DNA of 64,000 nucleotides from Micromonospora sp. NBC_00421. Its GTDB lineage: Bacteria; Actinomycetota; Actinomycetes; Mycobacteriales; Micromonosporaceae. The stretch is taken from positions 4,964,001 to 5,028,000 of the forward strand of contig NZ_CP107929.1 of NCBI RefSeq assembly GCF_036017915.1. Direction: 5' to 3'. The notes under the pieces were generated by a model, which was given only the letters and a program-made list of their open reading frames with translations, was not told the origin of the DNA and did not search any database. Of this stretch, positions 17,865 to 27,058 are shown piece after piece; position 1 is the first letter of the stretch; the number at the start of each line of letters is the position of its first letter. The position numbers and the translations under genes are program-made.

Positions 17865-19667
17865 TCAGCCTTCCAGCCGGGCCAGTTCCTCGTCGACGAT
17901 CGACGGGTCGAGCTTGCGGAAGACCGGCTTGGGCGCGGCCAGCGGCCGACCGGCCTGCAACGGTACGGACTCCCAGCGCGCGCCGACCGTGTAGTCCCCG
18001 GTGAGCACCGGGTAGCCGGGCCCGCCGTCGAGGTCGTCGACCTCTTCGAGCACCGGCATCGGGGCGTGCACCCCGGTGCCGCCGAGCAACTCGTGGATCT
18101 GCTGGGCGGAGTGCGGCAGGAACGGGGTGAGCAGGGTGTTGGCGTCGCTGATCACCTGGAGGGCGACGTGCAGGATGGTGCCCATCCGGGGCTTGTCGGC
18201 CTCGGACTTGAGCTTCCAGGGGGCCTGCTCGGACAGGTACCGGTTGGCCTCGGCGACGACCTTCATCGCCTCGCCGATGGCCTGCTTCTGCCGGTGCCGG
18301 GCGATCAGGTCGCCGACCGTGGCGAACCCGGCGCGGGCCACCGCGAGCAGCGCCTCGTCGGCCTCGGTGAGCCCGGCCGGGTCGACCGGCGGGATCGCGC
18401 CGAAGTTCTTGGCCGCCATGGAGACCGAGCGGTTGACCAGGTTGCCCCAGCCGGCGACGAGTTCGTCGTTGTTGCGGCGGAGGAACTCGGCCCAGGTGAA
18501 GTCGGTGTCGTTGCTCTCCGGCCCGGCGACGGCGATGAAGTAGCGCAGCGCGTCGGCGTCGTAGCGGGCCAGGAAGTCGCGGACGTAGATGACGACCTTG
18601 CGGGACGAGGAGAACTTGCGCCCCTCCATGGTCAGGTACTCGCTGGAGACCACCTCGGTGGGGAGGTTGAGCCGGCCCAGCTCGCCGGGCTGACCGTCGC
18701 GGCTGCCCGCCCCGGAGTAGCCGCCGAGCAGCGCCGGCCAGATCACCGAGTGGAAGACGATGTTGTCCTTGCCCATGAAGTAGTAGGCCGGGGCGTCCTT
18801 GCCCTCCCCGTCGGCCGACCACCACCTGCGCCACGCCTCCGGGTCGCCGGTGCGCCGGGCCCACTCGATGGACGCGGACAGGTAGCCGATCACCGCGTCG
18901 AACCAGACGTAGATCCGCTTGTCGCCCCGGTCCTGCCAGCCCTCCAGCGGGATCGGCACACCCCATTCCAGGTCCCGGGTGATGGCCCGGGGCTGGAGGT
19001 CGTCGAGCAGGTTGCGGGAGAAACGCAGCACGTTGGGCCGCCAGCCCTCCCGGGTGTCCAGCCACTGGCGCAGCGCGTCGGCGAGGGCGGGGAGGTCGAG
19101 GAAGAAGTGCTCGGTCTCCACGAACTCCGGCGTCTCACCGTTGATCTTGGACTTCGGGTCGATCAGGTCGATCGGGTCGAGCTGGTTGCCGCAGTTGTCG
19201 CACTGGTCGCCCCGGGCACTGTCGTAGCCGCAGATCGGGCAGGTGCCCTCGATGTAGCGGTCGGGCAGGGTCCGCCCGGTGGACGGTGAGATCGCCCCGG
19301 TGGTGACCTTCGGGACGATGTAGCCGTTGCGGTGCAGCCCGGTGAACAGCTCCTGCACCACCGCGTAGTGGTTGCGGGTGGTGGTCCGGGTGAACAGGTC
19401 GTAGGACAGGCCCAGCGCCAACAGGTCCTCGGCGATCACCCGGTTGTACCGGTCGGCCAGCTCGCGCGGGGTGACCCCCTCGGCGTCGGCCTGCACCTGG
19501 ATCGGGGTGCCGTGCTCGTCGGTGCCGGAGACCATGAGCACGTCGTGGCCGGCCATCCGCATGTACCGGGCGAAGACGTCGGAGGGAACGCCGAAGCCGG
19601 ACACGTGGCCGATGTGGCGCGGACCGTTGGCGTAGGGCCAGGCGACCGCGGCGAGAACGTGACTCAT
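17865..19667 (-). CDS. metG: Methionyl-tRNA synthetase
   Basis: Charges tRNA-Met. 600 aa from ATG 19667. Class I signature HIGH appears as HIGHVSGFG (about 18-26). A zinc knuckle [18 protein letters not shown] is present, and the KMSKS loop is replaced by GRKFSSSRK, the form common in actinobacterial MetG. There is no C-terminal EMAP/tRNA-binding domain. The start is fixed by the conserved [16 protein letters not shown]; the frame to 19751 adds an unrelated leader. Confidence 0.97.
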   Translation of the reverse strand: MSHVLAAVAWPYANGPRHIGHVSGFGVPSDVFARYMRMAGHDVLMVSGTDEHGTPIQVQADAEGVTPRELADRYNRVIAEDLLALGLSYDLFTRTTTRNHYAVVQELFTGLHRNGYIVPKVTTGAISPSTGRTLPDRYIEGTCPICGYDSARGDQCDNCGNQLDPIDLIDPKSKINGETPEFVETEHFFLDLPALADALRQWLDTREGWRPNVLRFSRNLLDDLQPRAITRDLEWGVPIPLEGWQDRGDKRIYVWFDAVIGYLSASIEWARRTGDPEAWRRWWSADGEGKDAPAYYFMGKDNIVFHSVIWPALLGGYSGAGSRDGQPGELGRLNLPTEVVSSEYLTMEGRKFSSSRKVVIYVRDFLARYDADALRYFIAVAGPESNDTDFTWAEFLRRNNDELVAGWGNLVNRSVSMAAKNFGAIPPVDPAGLTEADEALLAVARAGFATVGDLIARHRQKQAIGEAMKVVAEANRYLSEQAPWKLKSEADKPRMGTILHVALQVISDANTLLTPFLPHSAQQIHELLGGTGVHAPMPVLEEVDDLDGGPGYPVLTGDYTVGARWESVPLQAGRPLAAPKPVFRKLDPSIVDEELARLEG

Positions 19668-19811
19668 GACCAGCAAGCCTAGTGACCCGCGCGGGGTGCC
19701 CGCGAACCAATAGGGGGGAGCACACCGCGCCGACGGAAATCCGCCGTACACCCGAATTGTCGGCCGACACGCGGAGTCAGCTCACCGGCACCGAGGGCGA
19801 CCCGGTGTCCA

Positions 19812-20678
19812 ATGGCTGTCGTGACGGGCGGACGATCGGGGCACGACGAGTCGGCGGCGGGCACCCGGCGACCGCGCCCGGGTCCCGGGGACGGCCCGGG
19901 GCCGCGCGGGGCCGCCGTCGCCCCGCAGCGACGACCCGGCCCCGGGCCCGCCGAGGCGACAGTCGAGGTCGAGCCGACCACCGGGGCACCGGTCGACGCG
20001 GTGCCACAGCGGGTTCCGGTACGCCAGCCGCGCAGCCACCGCCCGCCCGGGGGTACCCCGCAGGACGACGACGCCTTCTTCTGGGCACCGATCGAGCAGG
20101 TGCACTGGGACGGCACCCCGTTGCGCAAGGAGCCGAAGCAGCGGCTCCGCGTACCGCGCCGACGTCGTCCGGCCCGCGTCGCCCATCCGCCGGACCCGGT
20201 CCGGGGACTCGCCGTGCTGCTGACGTTGAGCCTGGTGGCGACGTTCTTCGCCTGGGTGAGCGCGGGGCCGCTCTGGCTGGCGGTCGGGCACTCCACGGCG
20301 GGGACGGTGATGATCACCGACTGTTCGGGTGGCGGGCTCACCCAGCGCTGCCGGGGTATCTTCGCCGCCGACGGCGACCGGTTCCTGACCCACGGGGTAC
20401 GGGTCAGCGGAGTGCCGGCCGAACGCACCGCCACCGGCACGGTGCTGCCGGCGCGGGTGACCGGAGCGCGCGCGGAGACCGCGTACGTGGACACCGGGGT
20501 GGGCCGGCATCTGCGCTGGCTGCTCGGCCTGCTGGCGGTGGCCGGCTGCGGGGCGGGGATCGTCCGGTGGACCGGGGCGACCCTGCTGGCCGACCCCAGA
20601 CAGCGCCGCTGGGCGACCGGCGGCGGGTACGCCGGGCCGGCGCTGATCACCCTGGGCTTCCTCGTCGCCGCCTGGTGA
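19812..20678 (+). CDS. Hypothetical membrane protein with two spans
   Basis: 288 aa. Residues 1-120 are disordered and rich in Arg, Pro and Gly, followed by a basic stretch (LRVPRRRRPARVAH). Then come a span at about 135-155 (LAVLLTLSLVATFFAWV), an extracellular segment of about 75 residues with cysteines (TDCSGGGLTQRCRG), and two closely spaced C-terminal spans (LRWLLGLLAVAGCGAGIV and ALITLGFLVAAW). Function unknown. ATG at 19812 or GTG shortly after could start it. It is divergent from metG and ends 78 bases from the convergent rsmI. Confidence 0.75.
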   Translation: MAVVTGGRSGHDESAAGTRRPRPGPGDGPGPRGAAVAPQRRPGPGPAEATVEVEPTTGAPVDAVPQRVPVRQPRSHRPPGGTPQDDDAFFWAPIEQVHWDGTPLRKEPKQRLRVPRRRRPARVAHPPDPVRGLAVLLTLSLVATFFAWVSAGPLWLAVGHSTAGTVMITDCSGGGLTQRCRGIFAADGDRFLTHGVRVSGVPAERTATGTVLPARVTGARAETAYVDTGVGRHLRWLLGLLAVAGCGAGIVRWTGATLLADPRQRRWATGGGYAGPALITLGFLVAAW

Positions 20679-20755
20679 GCCGGGGCCGACCGACGCGCTT
20701 CGCGGTCCACCGGCACGGGCCGCACGCGCGGCCATGCCACCGCGCGTACCACGGC

Positions 20756-21604
20756 TCAGCGGTGCACGACGGTGTAGACGTCCCGGCGGCGCAGCCCGTA
20801 CCCGGTGGCCACCTCGCTGATAGCGTCCCGGCGGGACATCCCGGCGGCCTCCCGGTCGGCCACCTGGGCCCGCAGCGTGTCGTCGTCGGGACGCTCGGCG
20901 GGTGCCTCCGGCGCCCCCGCGACGACCAGGGTGATCTCGCCGCGCGGTTCGCCCCGGGCCGCCCAGTCGGCCAGTTCGCCGAGCGGTCGACGGACGACCT
21001 CCTCGTACGTCTTGGTCAGTTCCCGGCAGAGCGCGGCGGGCCGGTCGGCACCGAACGCGGCGGCCAGGTCGGCCAGTGCGGCGGCGATCCGGTGCGGGGC
21101 CTCGAAGAGGACCAGGGTGCGCGGTTCGTCGGCCAGCGCCCGGAGCCGGGCCCGCCGGCCGCCGGGCGAACGGGGCAGGAAGCCCTCGAAGCAGAACCGG
21201 TCGCAGGGCAGCCCGGACAGGGCCAGGGCGGTGGTGACGGCGCTCGGGCCGGGTGCGGCGGTGACCGGCACGCCGGCGTCGAGCGCGGCGGTGACCAGCC
21301 GGTATCCCGGGTCGGAGACGCTGGGCATACCGCCGTCGGTGACCAGCGCGACCAGGTAGCCCTCGCGGAGCACGTCGACCAGTTCGGGGGTACGCCGTTC
21401 CTCGTTGCCCTCGAAGTAGGACACGATCCGCCCGCCGACGGTGACGTCGAGGTCGCGGGCGAGCCGGGCGAGCCGGCGGGTGTCCTCGGCGGCGACCACG
21501 TCGGCGGTGGCGAGGGCCTCGCGGAGCCGGGTGGACGCGTCGGCCGGGTTGCCCAGCGGCGCACCGAGCAGAATCAGGCGTCCAACTTCGGACATTTCGC
21601 CCAC
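20756..21604 (-). CDS. rsmI: 16S rRNA (cytidine1402-2'-O)-methyltransferase, RsmI
   Basis: Tetrapyrrole-methylase-fold enzyme that 2'-O-methylates C1402 in the 16S decoding centre. 282 aa. It has the N-terminal LILLGAPLGNPADAS (about 9-23), AAEDTRRLARLA, and LVTDGGMPSVSDPGYRLV. I chose GTG 21604 because AAGGAG lies 8 bases upstream; ATG 21595 would be three residues shorter but lies too far from that site. The frame open to 21745 runs into pmt. Divergent to pmt, as in M. tuberculosis Rv1003/Rv1002c. Confidence 0.94.
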   Translation of the reverse strand: MGEMSEVGRLILLGAPLGNPADASTRLREALATADVVAAEDTRRLARLARDLDVTVGGRIVSYFEGNEERRTPELVDVLREGYLVALVTDGGMPSVSDPGYRLVTAALDAGVPVTAAPGPSAVTTALALSGLPCDRFCFEGFLPRSPGGRRARLRALADEPRTLVLFEAPHRIAAALADLAAAFGADRPAALCRELTKTYEEVVRRPLGELADWAARGEPRGEITLVVAGAPEAPAERPDDDTLRAQVADREAAGMSRRDAISEVATGYGLRRRDVYTVVHR

Positions 21605-21687
21605 GAGGCGTGCTCCTTCATCGATAGTCGTACCAATCTCGGGGACGACGGGCGCCACCGGGCACCTCCGCAGCCTACGATCGCCGG

Positions 21688-23565
21688 GTGACGAGTGCGT
21701 CGACAGCACAGAGTGCGAGCGCGGACCGGACCGACCCGGAGGCACCCCCTCCCGAGGGCGGCGGAGGTGGCGTGCCGGCGATCGTCCGTCGCCGGCTCGC
21801 CACCGTCGAGACCCGGCTGGACGTGAACTCGTGGATCGCCACCGCCGTGGTGGTGGCGATCGCCGCCGTCCTGCGCCTGCTCGGGCTGAGTAGCCCGAAG
21901 GGCAAGATCTTCGACGAGATCTACTACGCCCGGGACGGCTACGGCCTGATCGACAAGGGCGTCGAGTGGAACTACAAGGACAACGGTCCGTCGTACGTGG
22001 TCCACCCGCCGCTGGGCAAGTGGCTGATCGGGCTCGGCGAGTGGGCCTTCGGCTACCAGGACGCGGAGACCAACATCTCCGTGCCGGGCCACCTGATGAC
22101 CACCGCCCCGGAGTTCGGCTGGCGGATCAGCTCGGCGGTGGCCGGCATCCTCACGGTGCTGATGCTGACCCGGATCGCCCGCCGGATGTTCCGCTCCACC
22201 ACGCTCGGCTGCGCCGCCGGCCTGTTGCTCGCCCTGGACGGCTTCCACCTGGTGCTCTCCCGCACCGCGCTGCTCGACATCTTCCTGCCGCTGTTCATAC
22301 TGGCCGCCTTCGGCGCGCTGGTGCTCGACCGGGACGCCCGCCGCCGACGCTGGGCCCGCGCCCTCGACGAGGGCCTCGACCCGACCGTCGCCGGCCGGGC
22401 CGGTCGCCCCGCCGGTGGCTGGCGGAACTGGCCCTGGTGGCGGCTGCTCGCCGGGGTGCTGCTCGGCTGCGCGTGCGCCGTGAAATGGAGCGGGATCTAC
22501 TTCGTGCCGGCCTTCGGGCTGCTGGCCCTGCTCTGGGAGGTCGGTCTGCGCCGGTCGGTCGGGGTCCGCCGACCGTGGCGCGACGCGCTCCTCGACGAGC
22601 TGCCCTGGCTGGTGCTCGCCGGGCTGCTGGTGGTCGGGACCTACCTGCTGACCTGGTCGGGTTGGCTGCTCTCCGACGACGGCTACTACCGGCTCGCGGC
22701 CCGGTACCCGAACCTCCCGGGGCTCAGTGACACCCCGGTCATCGGCGCGCTGACCAACCTGTTCCAGTACCACAAGGCGGCGTTCGAGTTCCATACCGGC
22801 CTGGAGACCGCGCACAAGTACCAGTCGTGGCCCTGGCAGTGGTTGCTGCTGGGCCGGCCGGTGGCGTTCCACTGGTCCGGCGACGGCGCGTGCGGCGCAC
22901 CGACCTGCGCGTCGGAGATCCTGCTGCTGGGCACGCCGCTGCTCTGGTGGTCGTTCCTGCCGGCCCTGGCCGCCACCCTCTGGCTCGGCATAGCGCGGCG
23001 GGACTGGCGGGCCGGGGCGTTCCTGGTGGCCGTTGCCGCCGGTCTCCTGCCCTGGTTCTGGTACGCCCTCGACGGCCGGACGATGTTCTCCTTCTACGCC
23101 GCCCCGGCGCTGCCGTTCCTGGTGTTGGCGGTGGTCTACGTGCTCGGTGCGATCGCCACCCCCACCACCACCGCCCGAGCCACCCCGGCCAACTCCGGCC
23201 CCGGCGACCCCGCCCTCGGCAGCCCTGCCCCCGGCAACCCTGCCCCCGGCAACCCTGCGTCGGACAACCCTGCGTCGGAGAGTCCCGCGTCGGGCAGTCC
23301 TGCAGCGGACGACCCCAGGCCGGACGACCCGACGTCGGGCAGCCGCGAACCGGTCGAGCCGAACATCACGGTCATGGTCGCGGAGGCCGACGCGGCGACC
23401 GCCGAGGAGATCGCCGACCGGCGACTGATCGGCGGGGTCATCGTCGGGGCCTACGTGCTGCTGGTGGCGCTCTGTTTCGCGTACTTCTATCCGATCTTCG
23501 TGGGCAATCTCCTGCCGTACGACGACTGGTCGGCCCGGATGTGGCTGGACGGCCGCTGGATCTGA
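21688..23565 (+). CDS. pmt: Protein O-mannosyltransferase (GT39, Pmt)
   Basis: Polytopic enzyme that transfers mannose from polyprenyl-phosphate-mannose to Ser/Thr of exported proteins during Sec export. 625 aa with about 10-12 spans. The first extracytoplasmic loop has the catalytic IFDEIYYARDGYG and then YVVHPPLGKWLIGLGE. A cytoplasmic insert at about 485-560 is a run of 5-residue Gly/Asn-Pro-Ala-like repeats (SPAPGNPAPGNPASDNPASE), unusual for the family. GTG 21688 follows a TACGAT box by 6 bases, so the mRNA is probably leaderless. Confidence 0.95.
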   Translation: MTSASTAQSASADRTDPEAPPPEGGGGGVPAIVRRRLATVETRLDVNSWIATAVVVAIAAVLRLLGLSSPKGKIFDEIYYARDGYGLIDKGVEWNYKDNGPSYVVHPPLGKWLIGLGEWAFGYQDAETNISVPGHLMTTAPEFGWRISSAVAGILTVLMLTRIARRMFRSTTLGCAAGLLLALDGFHLVLSRTALLDIFLPLFILAAFGALVLDRDARRRRWARALDEGLDPTVAGRAGRPAGGWRNWPWWRLLAGVLLGCACAVKWSGIYFVPAFGLLALLWEVGLRRSVGVRRPWRDALLDELPWLVLAGLLVVGTYLLTWSGWLLSDDGYYRLAARYPNLPGLSDTPVIGALTNLFQYHKAAFEFHTGLETAHKYQSWPWQWLLLGRPVAFHWSGDGACGAPTCASEILLLGTPLLWWSFLPALAATLWLGIARRDWRAGAFLVAVAAGLLPWFWYALDGRTMFSFYAAPALPFLVLAVVYVLGAIATPTTTARATPANSGPGDPALGSPAPGNPAPGNPASDNPASESPASGSPAADDPRPDDPTSGSREPVEPNITVMVAEADAATAEEIADRRLIGGVIVGAYVLLVALCFAYFYPIFVGNLLPYDDWSARMWLDGRWI

Positions 23566-23572
23566 CCGACTT

Positions 23573-23655
23573 CGCCCCACCGCCTCACCGCCTCACCGCC
23601 CCACCGCCTCACCGCCTCACCGCCTCACCGCCTCACCGCCCTACCGCCCACCGCC
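23573..23655. repeat. 8-bp tandem repeat array (CGCCTCAC)n
   Basis: Nine contiguous 8-base units at 23573-23644: six are CGCCTCAC and three are variants (CGCCCCAC twice, CGCCCTAC once), followed by a degenerate tail to about 23655. It starts 8 bases after the pmt stop. It has no coding sense and no spacers, so it is a microsatellite-like array and not a CRISPR. Confidence 0.9.
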
Positions 23656-23965
23656 TTATCGCCGCGAACCGTCAGCCTGACCCGCCCACCACCGTCCGTC
23701 GCGTCCGCCCCGCCGGGATGCAGCCCGGTACCACCGGGATGCCAGAAGAGAGCTGTCGAACCGGATCGGAAGCCGGCCAACCCTCACCGGTCTCGTCGCA
23801 GGTCGCCCGCCAGCGAACGCACGCGACCGTTCCCCCATGCACTCGCTACAGAGCTGATGACGTCAACGAATCACCCCCCAGTCATCGCACCCGGAGCGCC
23901 CGACCCCCTGCCGCATCGAACAACCACGCCACCCAGACCCCATATCCGCCGAACCACCAGCGGCC

Positions 23966-24039
23966 GTCGATCATGGAGTAGTGGTGGTCGTTCAGCACCT
24001 TTTCAGACCCTTTGGAAGCACCACAACTCCATGATCGAC
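23966..24039. repeat. Long inverted repeat with GATC core
   Basis: Arms 23966-23986 and 24019-24039 (GTCGATCATGGAGTWGTGGTG on the left reading) pair at 20 of 21 positions around a 32-base loop. It is unlike the GTGATCAAGAGG family in sequence but shares the GATC core and the intergenic setting. It probably represents a second family of dispersed palindromes; this window has only one copy. Confidence 0.75.
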
Positions 24040-24138
24040 CATGGGGAACGCCCGGCACGAGGTGGAACCACGTCGTCGGGTGGGTGGGGGCGGCAGAGGA
24101 ACGGGCGAGGCGGGCGAGGCGGGGAGCCTGCGGCGGAT

Positions 24139-24229
24139 ACCGGCGACACGGGTCGGCCCGGCCGGGGCACGGGGAACCGGGATCGGACCGGCGACACGGG
24201 TCGACCCGGTCGGGGCACGGGGAACCGGG
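24139..24229. repeat. 43-bp direct repeat, two copies
   Basis: Two 43-base copies at 24139-24181 and 24187-24229, each beginning ACCGGCGACACGGGTCG and ending GGGGAACCGGG, differ at two positions and are separated by five bases. No convincing gene covers them. Together with the neighbouring array and inverted repeat they make 23566-24764 a repeat-dense gap. Confidence 0.8.
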
Positions 24230-24519
24230 GAGGTGGGGGGACGAGGGGCTCGCTGTCGGCCGCACGGAGGCGGGATGGCTGATTCGTTTTCGTCATCAGC
24301 TCTACAGGAGCACTCCGGACATCACCGCCGCCACATCACCGCCGCCAGCGAGGATCGATCGTTGTCGCGGCCCAATCCGCACGGGCACGGGCAGCCGAGA
24401 TCGGAAGCGCGGGAGATGTTCCACGAGTGGATCCGGCAGAATCACGGCAGAAGGGCGCGCCCCGATCGCCTGCCACGGGGGAAGCGGGCGATTGGGGCGC
24501 GCAAGTTAGAGCTTAACCA

Positions 24520-24540
24520 CGTTGCGCCAAGGGCACAACG
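24520..24540. promoter_or_regulatory. 21-bp palindrome, candidate operator
   Basis: CGTTGCGCC-AAG-GGCACAACG: the 9-base arms match at 8 of 9 positions. It lies in the lower-GC part (about 24500-24610) of the gap upstream of the von Willebrand A gene, about 225 bases before its start. The size and symmetry fit a repressor site, but no regulator can be named. Confidence 0.4.
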
Positions 24541-24738
24541 GGTCGACTTGAGTCAGATTTCCGACCGATGCATCGTGCGGCAAATGCTTTACATATAGCA
24601 TCTAACGGACAGTCATCCACCTTCGACCGAGCGCCCCACATCGACCGCTCGGCCGGGGCGGCTGCCCGGAATCCTGCCCACCCCGACTGCCCGGCGATCC
24701 GGCATCTCGCACCCGTGGCGATCCCGGGCGGACCTCCA

Positions 24739-24753
24739 TAGTGGATCTCACTA
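24739..24753. promoter_or_regulatory. TAGTG-GATCT-CACTA palindrome before the vWA gene
   Basis: Perfect 5-base arms around GATCT, 12 to 26 bases upstream of GTG 24765 and overlapping an alternative GTG start at 24741. It could be an operator for the secreted von Willebrand A gene. If so, the 24765 start is preferred. Confidence 0.35.
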
Positions 24754-24764
24754 CACTTCGCCCG

Positions 24765-26045
24765 GTGATCAACACGAGACGACGATCGACGGCCGTCCTG
24801 ATCGGAGTGTTGGCGGCGACGGCGCTGACCGGCCCCGCACCGGCCCACGCCGATGACGAGGAGCCCGCCGAGCCGCCCAAGGTCGAGCTGGTGCTCGACG
24901 TGAGCGGCTCGATGCGGGCCAACGACATCGACGGACGCAGCCGGATCTCGGTCGCCCAGCAGGCGTTCAACGAGGTGGTCGACGCGCTGCCCCAGGAGAC
25001 CCAGCTCGGCATCCGGGTGCTCGGCGCGACCTATCGGGGCAAGGACAAGAAACAGGGCTGCCTGGACACCCAGCAGATCGTGCCGGTCGGGCCGGTGGAC
25101 CGTACCGCGGCCAAGGCGGCGGTGGCGACGCTGCGGCCGACCGGCTTCACCCCGGTCGGACTGGCCCTGCGCTCCGCCGCCCGGGATCTCGGCACCGGCA
25201 CGACCGCCCGCCGGATCGTGCTGATCACCGACGGCGAGGACACCTGCGCCCCGCCCGACCCGTGCGAGGTGGCCCGCGAGCTGGCCGCCCAGGGCACCAA
25301 GCTGGTGGTCGACACGCTCGGCCTGGCCCCGGACGCCAAGGTCCGCAGGCAGCTGCTCTGCATCGCCACCGCGACCGGCGGCACCTACACGGCGGCACAG
25401 AGCGCCGACGAACTGACCGGCCGGATCAAGCAGCTCGTCGACCGGGCCAAGGAGACCTACACCGCCGCCCCGACCGTGGTGACCGGCCGGACGGACTGCG
25501 CAGGCGCGCCGTTGCTCGCCCCCGGTGTCTACGCCGACCGGGAGGCGTTCTCCGAGCACCGCTGGTACCGGGTGCCCGTCCGGCCGGGGCAGGAGTTGCG
25601 GGCCTCGGTCAGCGTGGCGTTGGACCGGCCGGTGAACCCCGACCACGCGGTACTGCTGCGGGCCACCGCCACCGACGGCCGGGAACTCGTCCGGGGTGTC
25701 GACGCCGGCAGCGGTCGTACCGACGTGGTGTCGGCGGGGTTGCGCTGGTCGGGGACGGCGGACGGTGCGACACCCACTCCGTCGGCCACCGACGCGCCGG
25801 TGCCGGCCACCACGGTCTGCCTGGTGGTCAGCAACGCCTTCGCCCCCCGTCCGGGGACCCGGGCCGAGCCGGGCATGCCGGTCGAGCTGACCATCGACGT
25901 GGTCGACTCCTCACCCGCCCCGGCCGCGCCGGACCTGGGCCGCGGCTGGGTGCTGCTGCTCCTGCTCACCCTGGCCGGGCTGCTCACGGGTCTGGTCGTC
26001 GGGCTGCTCACCCGCTGGTGGGTGGCGACGTGGAGGACGAACTGA
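24765..26045 (+). CDS. Secreted von Willebrand factor A-domain membrane protein
   Basis: 426 aa from GTG 24765; an in-frame GTG at 24741 would add 8 residues. A signal peptide (RRRSTAVLIGVLAATALTGP, then AHA) precedes a vWA domain with the MIDAS motif LDVSGSMRAND (DxSxS), the downstream Thr in PTGFTPVG, and the Asp in LITDGEDTC. Four or more cysteines suggest disulfides. A beta-rich region of about 150 residues follows, then a C-terminal span (GWVLLLLLTLAGLLTGLVVGLL). It is probably a cell-surface metal-dependent binding protein. The next gene begins 2 bases after the stop, so they form an operon. Confidence 0.88.
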   Translation: MINTRRRSTAVLIGVLAATALTGPAPAHADDEEPAEPPKVELVLDVSGSMRANDIDGRSRISVAQQAFNEVVDALPQETQLGIRVLGATYRGKDKKQGCLDTQQIVPVGPVDRTAAKAAVATLRPTGFTPVGLALRSAARDLGTGTTARRIVLITDGEDTCAPPDPCEVARELAAQGTKLVVDTLGLAPDAKVRRQLLCIATATGGTYTAAQSADELTGRIKQLVDRAKETYTAAPTVVTGRTDCAGAPLLAPGVYADREAFSEHRWYRVPVRPGQELRASVSVALDRPVNPDHAVLLRATATDGRELVRGVDAGSGRTDVVSAGLRWSGTADGATPTPSATDAPVPATTVCLVVSNAFAPRPGTRAEPGMPVELTIDVVDSSPAPAAPDLGRGWVLLLLLTLAGLLTGLVVGLLTRWWVATWRTN

Positions 26046-26047
26046 CG

Positions 26048-26827
26048 ATGCGTACCCCGATCATCCGGACCGGTGCGGCCCTGGCCGCCGCCGGGCTGAC
26101 CCTGCTCGCCGCCCCGGCTGCGGCCACCGCCGCACCCACCCCCTCCCCCGGCGCCACCCCGGTCACCCGGGCCGGGACGTCCTTCCTCACCGCCACCGGC
26201 ATCGCGGCCGGTCAACCGGTCCGGGTGGACGCCTCCACCGGCGACTTCCTGTACTGGTCGTTCCCGGCCTCGGCGGGGCAACGCCACGAGATCACCGCGA
26301 CGGTGTCCCTGCCGAAGGCCCGCACCGGGGCGTCCACCTGGACGGTGGAGGTCTTCGACGGCCTGCGCCGCCGGCAGGCGTGCACGGCCGGGGCACAGAC
26401 CCCGACGGTTGCCGCCTCCGCGGGCAGCGTGGCGCTGGGCTGCACGCTGCGCCAGGTGCGGTCCTGGGCGGAGCCGTGGTCGGCCGACCCGCTGCCCGGC
26501 ACCTACTTCGTCCGGTTGTCCGTGACCGACCTCCCCGAGGCCGACCTGGGGCAGCCGATCGACGTGGAACTGCTGGTCTCCGCCGAGGGTGAGGGCTCGC
26601 GCGACGACGGCGAGCTGAAGGCGCCGCTGGTGCCGAACACCAGGGCCGGCACGGTGCTGACCGGCGAGCCGGCGGCGACCCCCGCCGAGTCCGACGACGA
26701 CTGGTTCGACGGCGACTGGCTGCCCGCGCTCGGCTCGCGCTGGGCGTGGAGCGCCGTCGGCGGCGCGCTCGCCGCCGTCGCCGGGGTGGTCGGCTTCGCG
26801 CTGACCCGCCGCCCGCGCCGCCCCTGA
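26048..26827 (+). CDS. Secreted, membrane-anchored hypothetical protein, partner of vWA gene
   Basis: 259 aa. An N-terminal signal peptide (RTGAALAAAGLTLLAAPAAA), a beta-rich extracytoplasmic region (FLYWSFPASAGQRHEITATV) that resembles the corresponding region after the vWA domain upstream, a Pro/Asp-rich stretch (ESDDDWFDGDW), then one C-terminal span and a basic tail (FALTRRPRRP). The ATG at 26048 follows the vWA stop by two bases, so the pair is co-translated. The likely role is a cell-envelope complex with the vWA protein; the function is unknown. Confidence 0.82.
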   Translation: MRTPIIRTGAALAAAGLTLLAAPAAATAAPTPSPGATPVTRAGTSFLTATGIAAGQPVRVDASTGDFLYWSFPASAGQRHEITATVSLPKARTGASTWTVEVFDGLRRRQACTAGAQTPTVAASAGSVALGCTLRQVRSWAEPWSADPLPGTYFVRLSVTDLPEADLGQPIDVELLVSAEGEGSRDDGELKAPLVPNTRAGTVLTGEPAATPAESDDDWFDGDWLPALGSRWAWSAVGGALAAVAGVVGFALTRRPRRP

Positions 26828-27058
26828 TCCCGGCGGTGGCCGTCCCGGGATCGGGGCGGCCACCGCCCGCCGGCACCACCGCCCGCCCGGGACAGCCCGG
26901 CGCGAGTGCCCACCCACCGCCGCCACGCAGCCACCACCCTCGCGCCGGCGGCACGGGACCCTCCGGTGTCGTCCGGTTGCGGTACGTTCACCAGCCATGG
27001 ACGGTGTTCCGCTCACCGAGCGGGGCCGGCGGTGGTCGTACCGGAATGGGGTGGGTTG

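Noticed and set aside
23573..23655. CRISPR array
   Set aside because: Repeats are 8 bases without spacers. The arrays at 40501, 51309 and 60125 are also contiguous, and no cas genes are present. The RecB-like nuclease at 41544 is not Cas4 in context.
23857..24282. Plus-strand ORF MTSTNHPPV...
   Set aside because: It covers the inverted and direct repeats, has no conserved feature, and its start lacks a ribosome-binding site.
24041..24598. Possible 185-residue ORF ending RCIVRQMLYI in the pmt-vWA gap
   Set aside because: It crosses the 43-base direct repeat and lacks a ribosome-binding site and domain, and its composition changes halfway. A remnant is possible but unsupported.
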